Assembly: GCA_010094025.1 (NCBI GenBank)
Contig: ML991780.1
Span: 434,001-498,000, forward strand
From: Viridothelium virens
Lineage: Eukaryota; Ascomycota; Dothideomycetes; Trypetheliales; Trypetheliaceae
Reading direction: 5' to 3'
Length of the DNA stretch: 64,000 nt
The first letter of the stretch is position 1, and every line of letters starts with the position of its first letter. Below are positions 63,786 to 64,000 of this stretch, one piece after another. The notes under the pieces were generated by a model. The model made no database searches. It saw only the letters and a list, made by a program, of their open reading frames with translations, and had not been told where the DNA came from. The position numbers and the translations under genes were made by a program.

Positions 63786-64000
63786 CTACCCAGACAAATG
63801 TCATCGGCATTGTACTTTCTTTTCCATCCAGATTCTCCAGTGTTTTGAAACTCAATCCACATGTTTCTTCTTCCGCCCTTTGTGTAATTATAGCAATTCA
63901 ATGAACCACGATGCCTTCACCAATAGTTAATGCGACGTTCCAAGCGACGATCTTGTCGTCCATCTCCAACATCCTCGCTCAATTTGTCGAGGCCCATCAG
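63786..64000. other. Window end, nothing assigned
   Basis: There is no complete feature in the last 215 bases. The final stretch from about 63911 could begin another gene beyond the window. Confidence 0.3.

Overview
This window is nuclear DNA of a filamentous ascomycete (Pezizomycotina). Genes are compact and interrupted by short GT-AG introns, mostly 46-130 nt, with fungal donors (GTAAGT, GTGAGT, GTATGT) and CTAAC- or CTGAC-type branch sites. The gene set also fits: a con-10-type KGG stress protein, the ascomycete NADPH oxidase NoxA, HAUS1, a DAL5-family permease and PHO84. I cannot name the genus. Gene models are my own conceptual splicing: exon ends were chosen so that reading frames, splice signals and recognisable domains agree.

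Layout. 0.35-0.9 kb holds the decayed 3' end of an FAD-linked (berberine-bridge type) oxidoreductase gene. 1.3-10.2 kb has a glutamine/serine-rich nuclear protein (RSC58-like, tentative), a large mitochondrial helical protein and an F-box protein. 10.8-18.9 kb has a KGG-repeat stress protein built from duplicated exons, uracil-DNA glycosylase (UNG1), DNA ligase I (CDC9, tail to tail with UNG1) and a phosphate transporter (PHO84). About 18.9-21.6 kb has no gene I can support. 21.6-24.8 kb is a large disordered protein with an unrecognised C-terminal domain. 25.6-53 kb is a dense run of alternating-strand housekeeping genes: HAUS1, SKI3, RMI1, an ELYS-domain protein, MDM35, RRP6, an MTM1-type carrier, an FBXO9/HRT3-type F-box protein, VPS51, SYP1, a CSK1-like kinase, a ubiquitin-like/AN1 protein, ECO1 and ASF1. 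53-64 kb has a threonine/proline repeat protein, a proline-rich SH3-ligand-like protein, an LPX1/AKT2-like hydrolase, a DAL5-family permease, NoxA and one weak small gene.

Functional themes. Genome maintenance recurs (UNG1, CDC9, RMI1, ECO1, ASF1), as does RNA decay (SKI3 feeding the cytoplasmic exosome, RRP6 in the nuclear exosome), together with mitochondrial biogenesis and endomembrane traffic. Several neighbours are head-to-head and probably share promoters (HAUS1/SKI3, RMI1/ELYS, MDM35/RRP6, MTM1/HRT3, SYP1/kinase, ECO1/ASF1). I see no CRISPR array, no convincing tRNA or rRNA gene, and no intact mobile element. No wholly new system is obvious. The strongest oddities are the ASF1 first intron, the exon-duplicated KGG gene, the ubiquitin-like domain ending in RGG before a Met-AN1 finger, and the large orphan protein at 21.6-24.8 kb.
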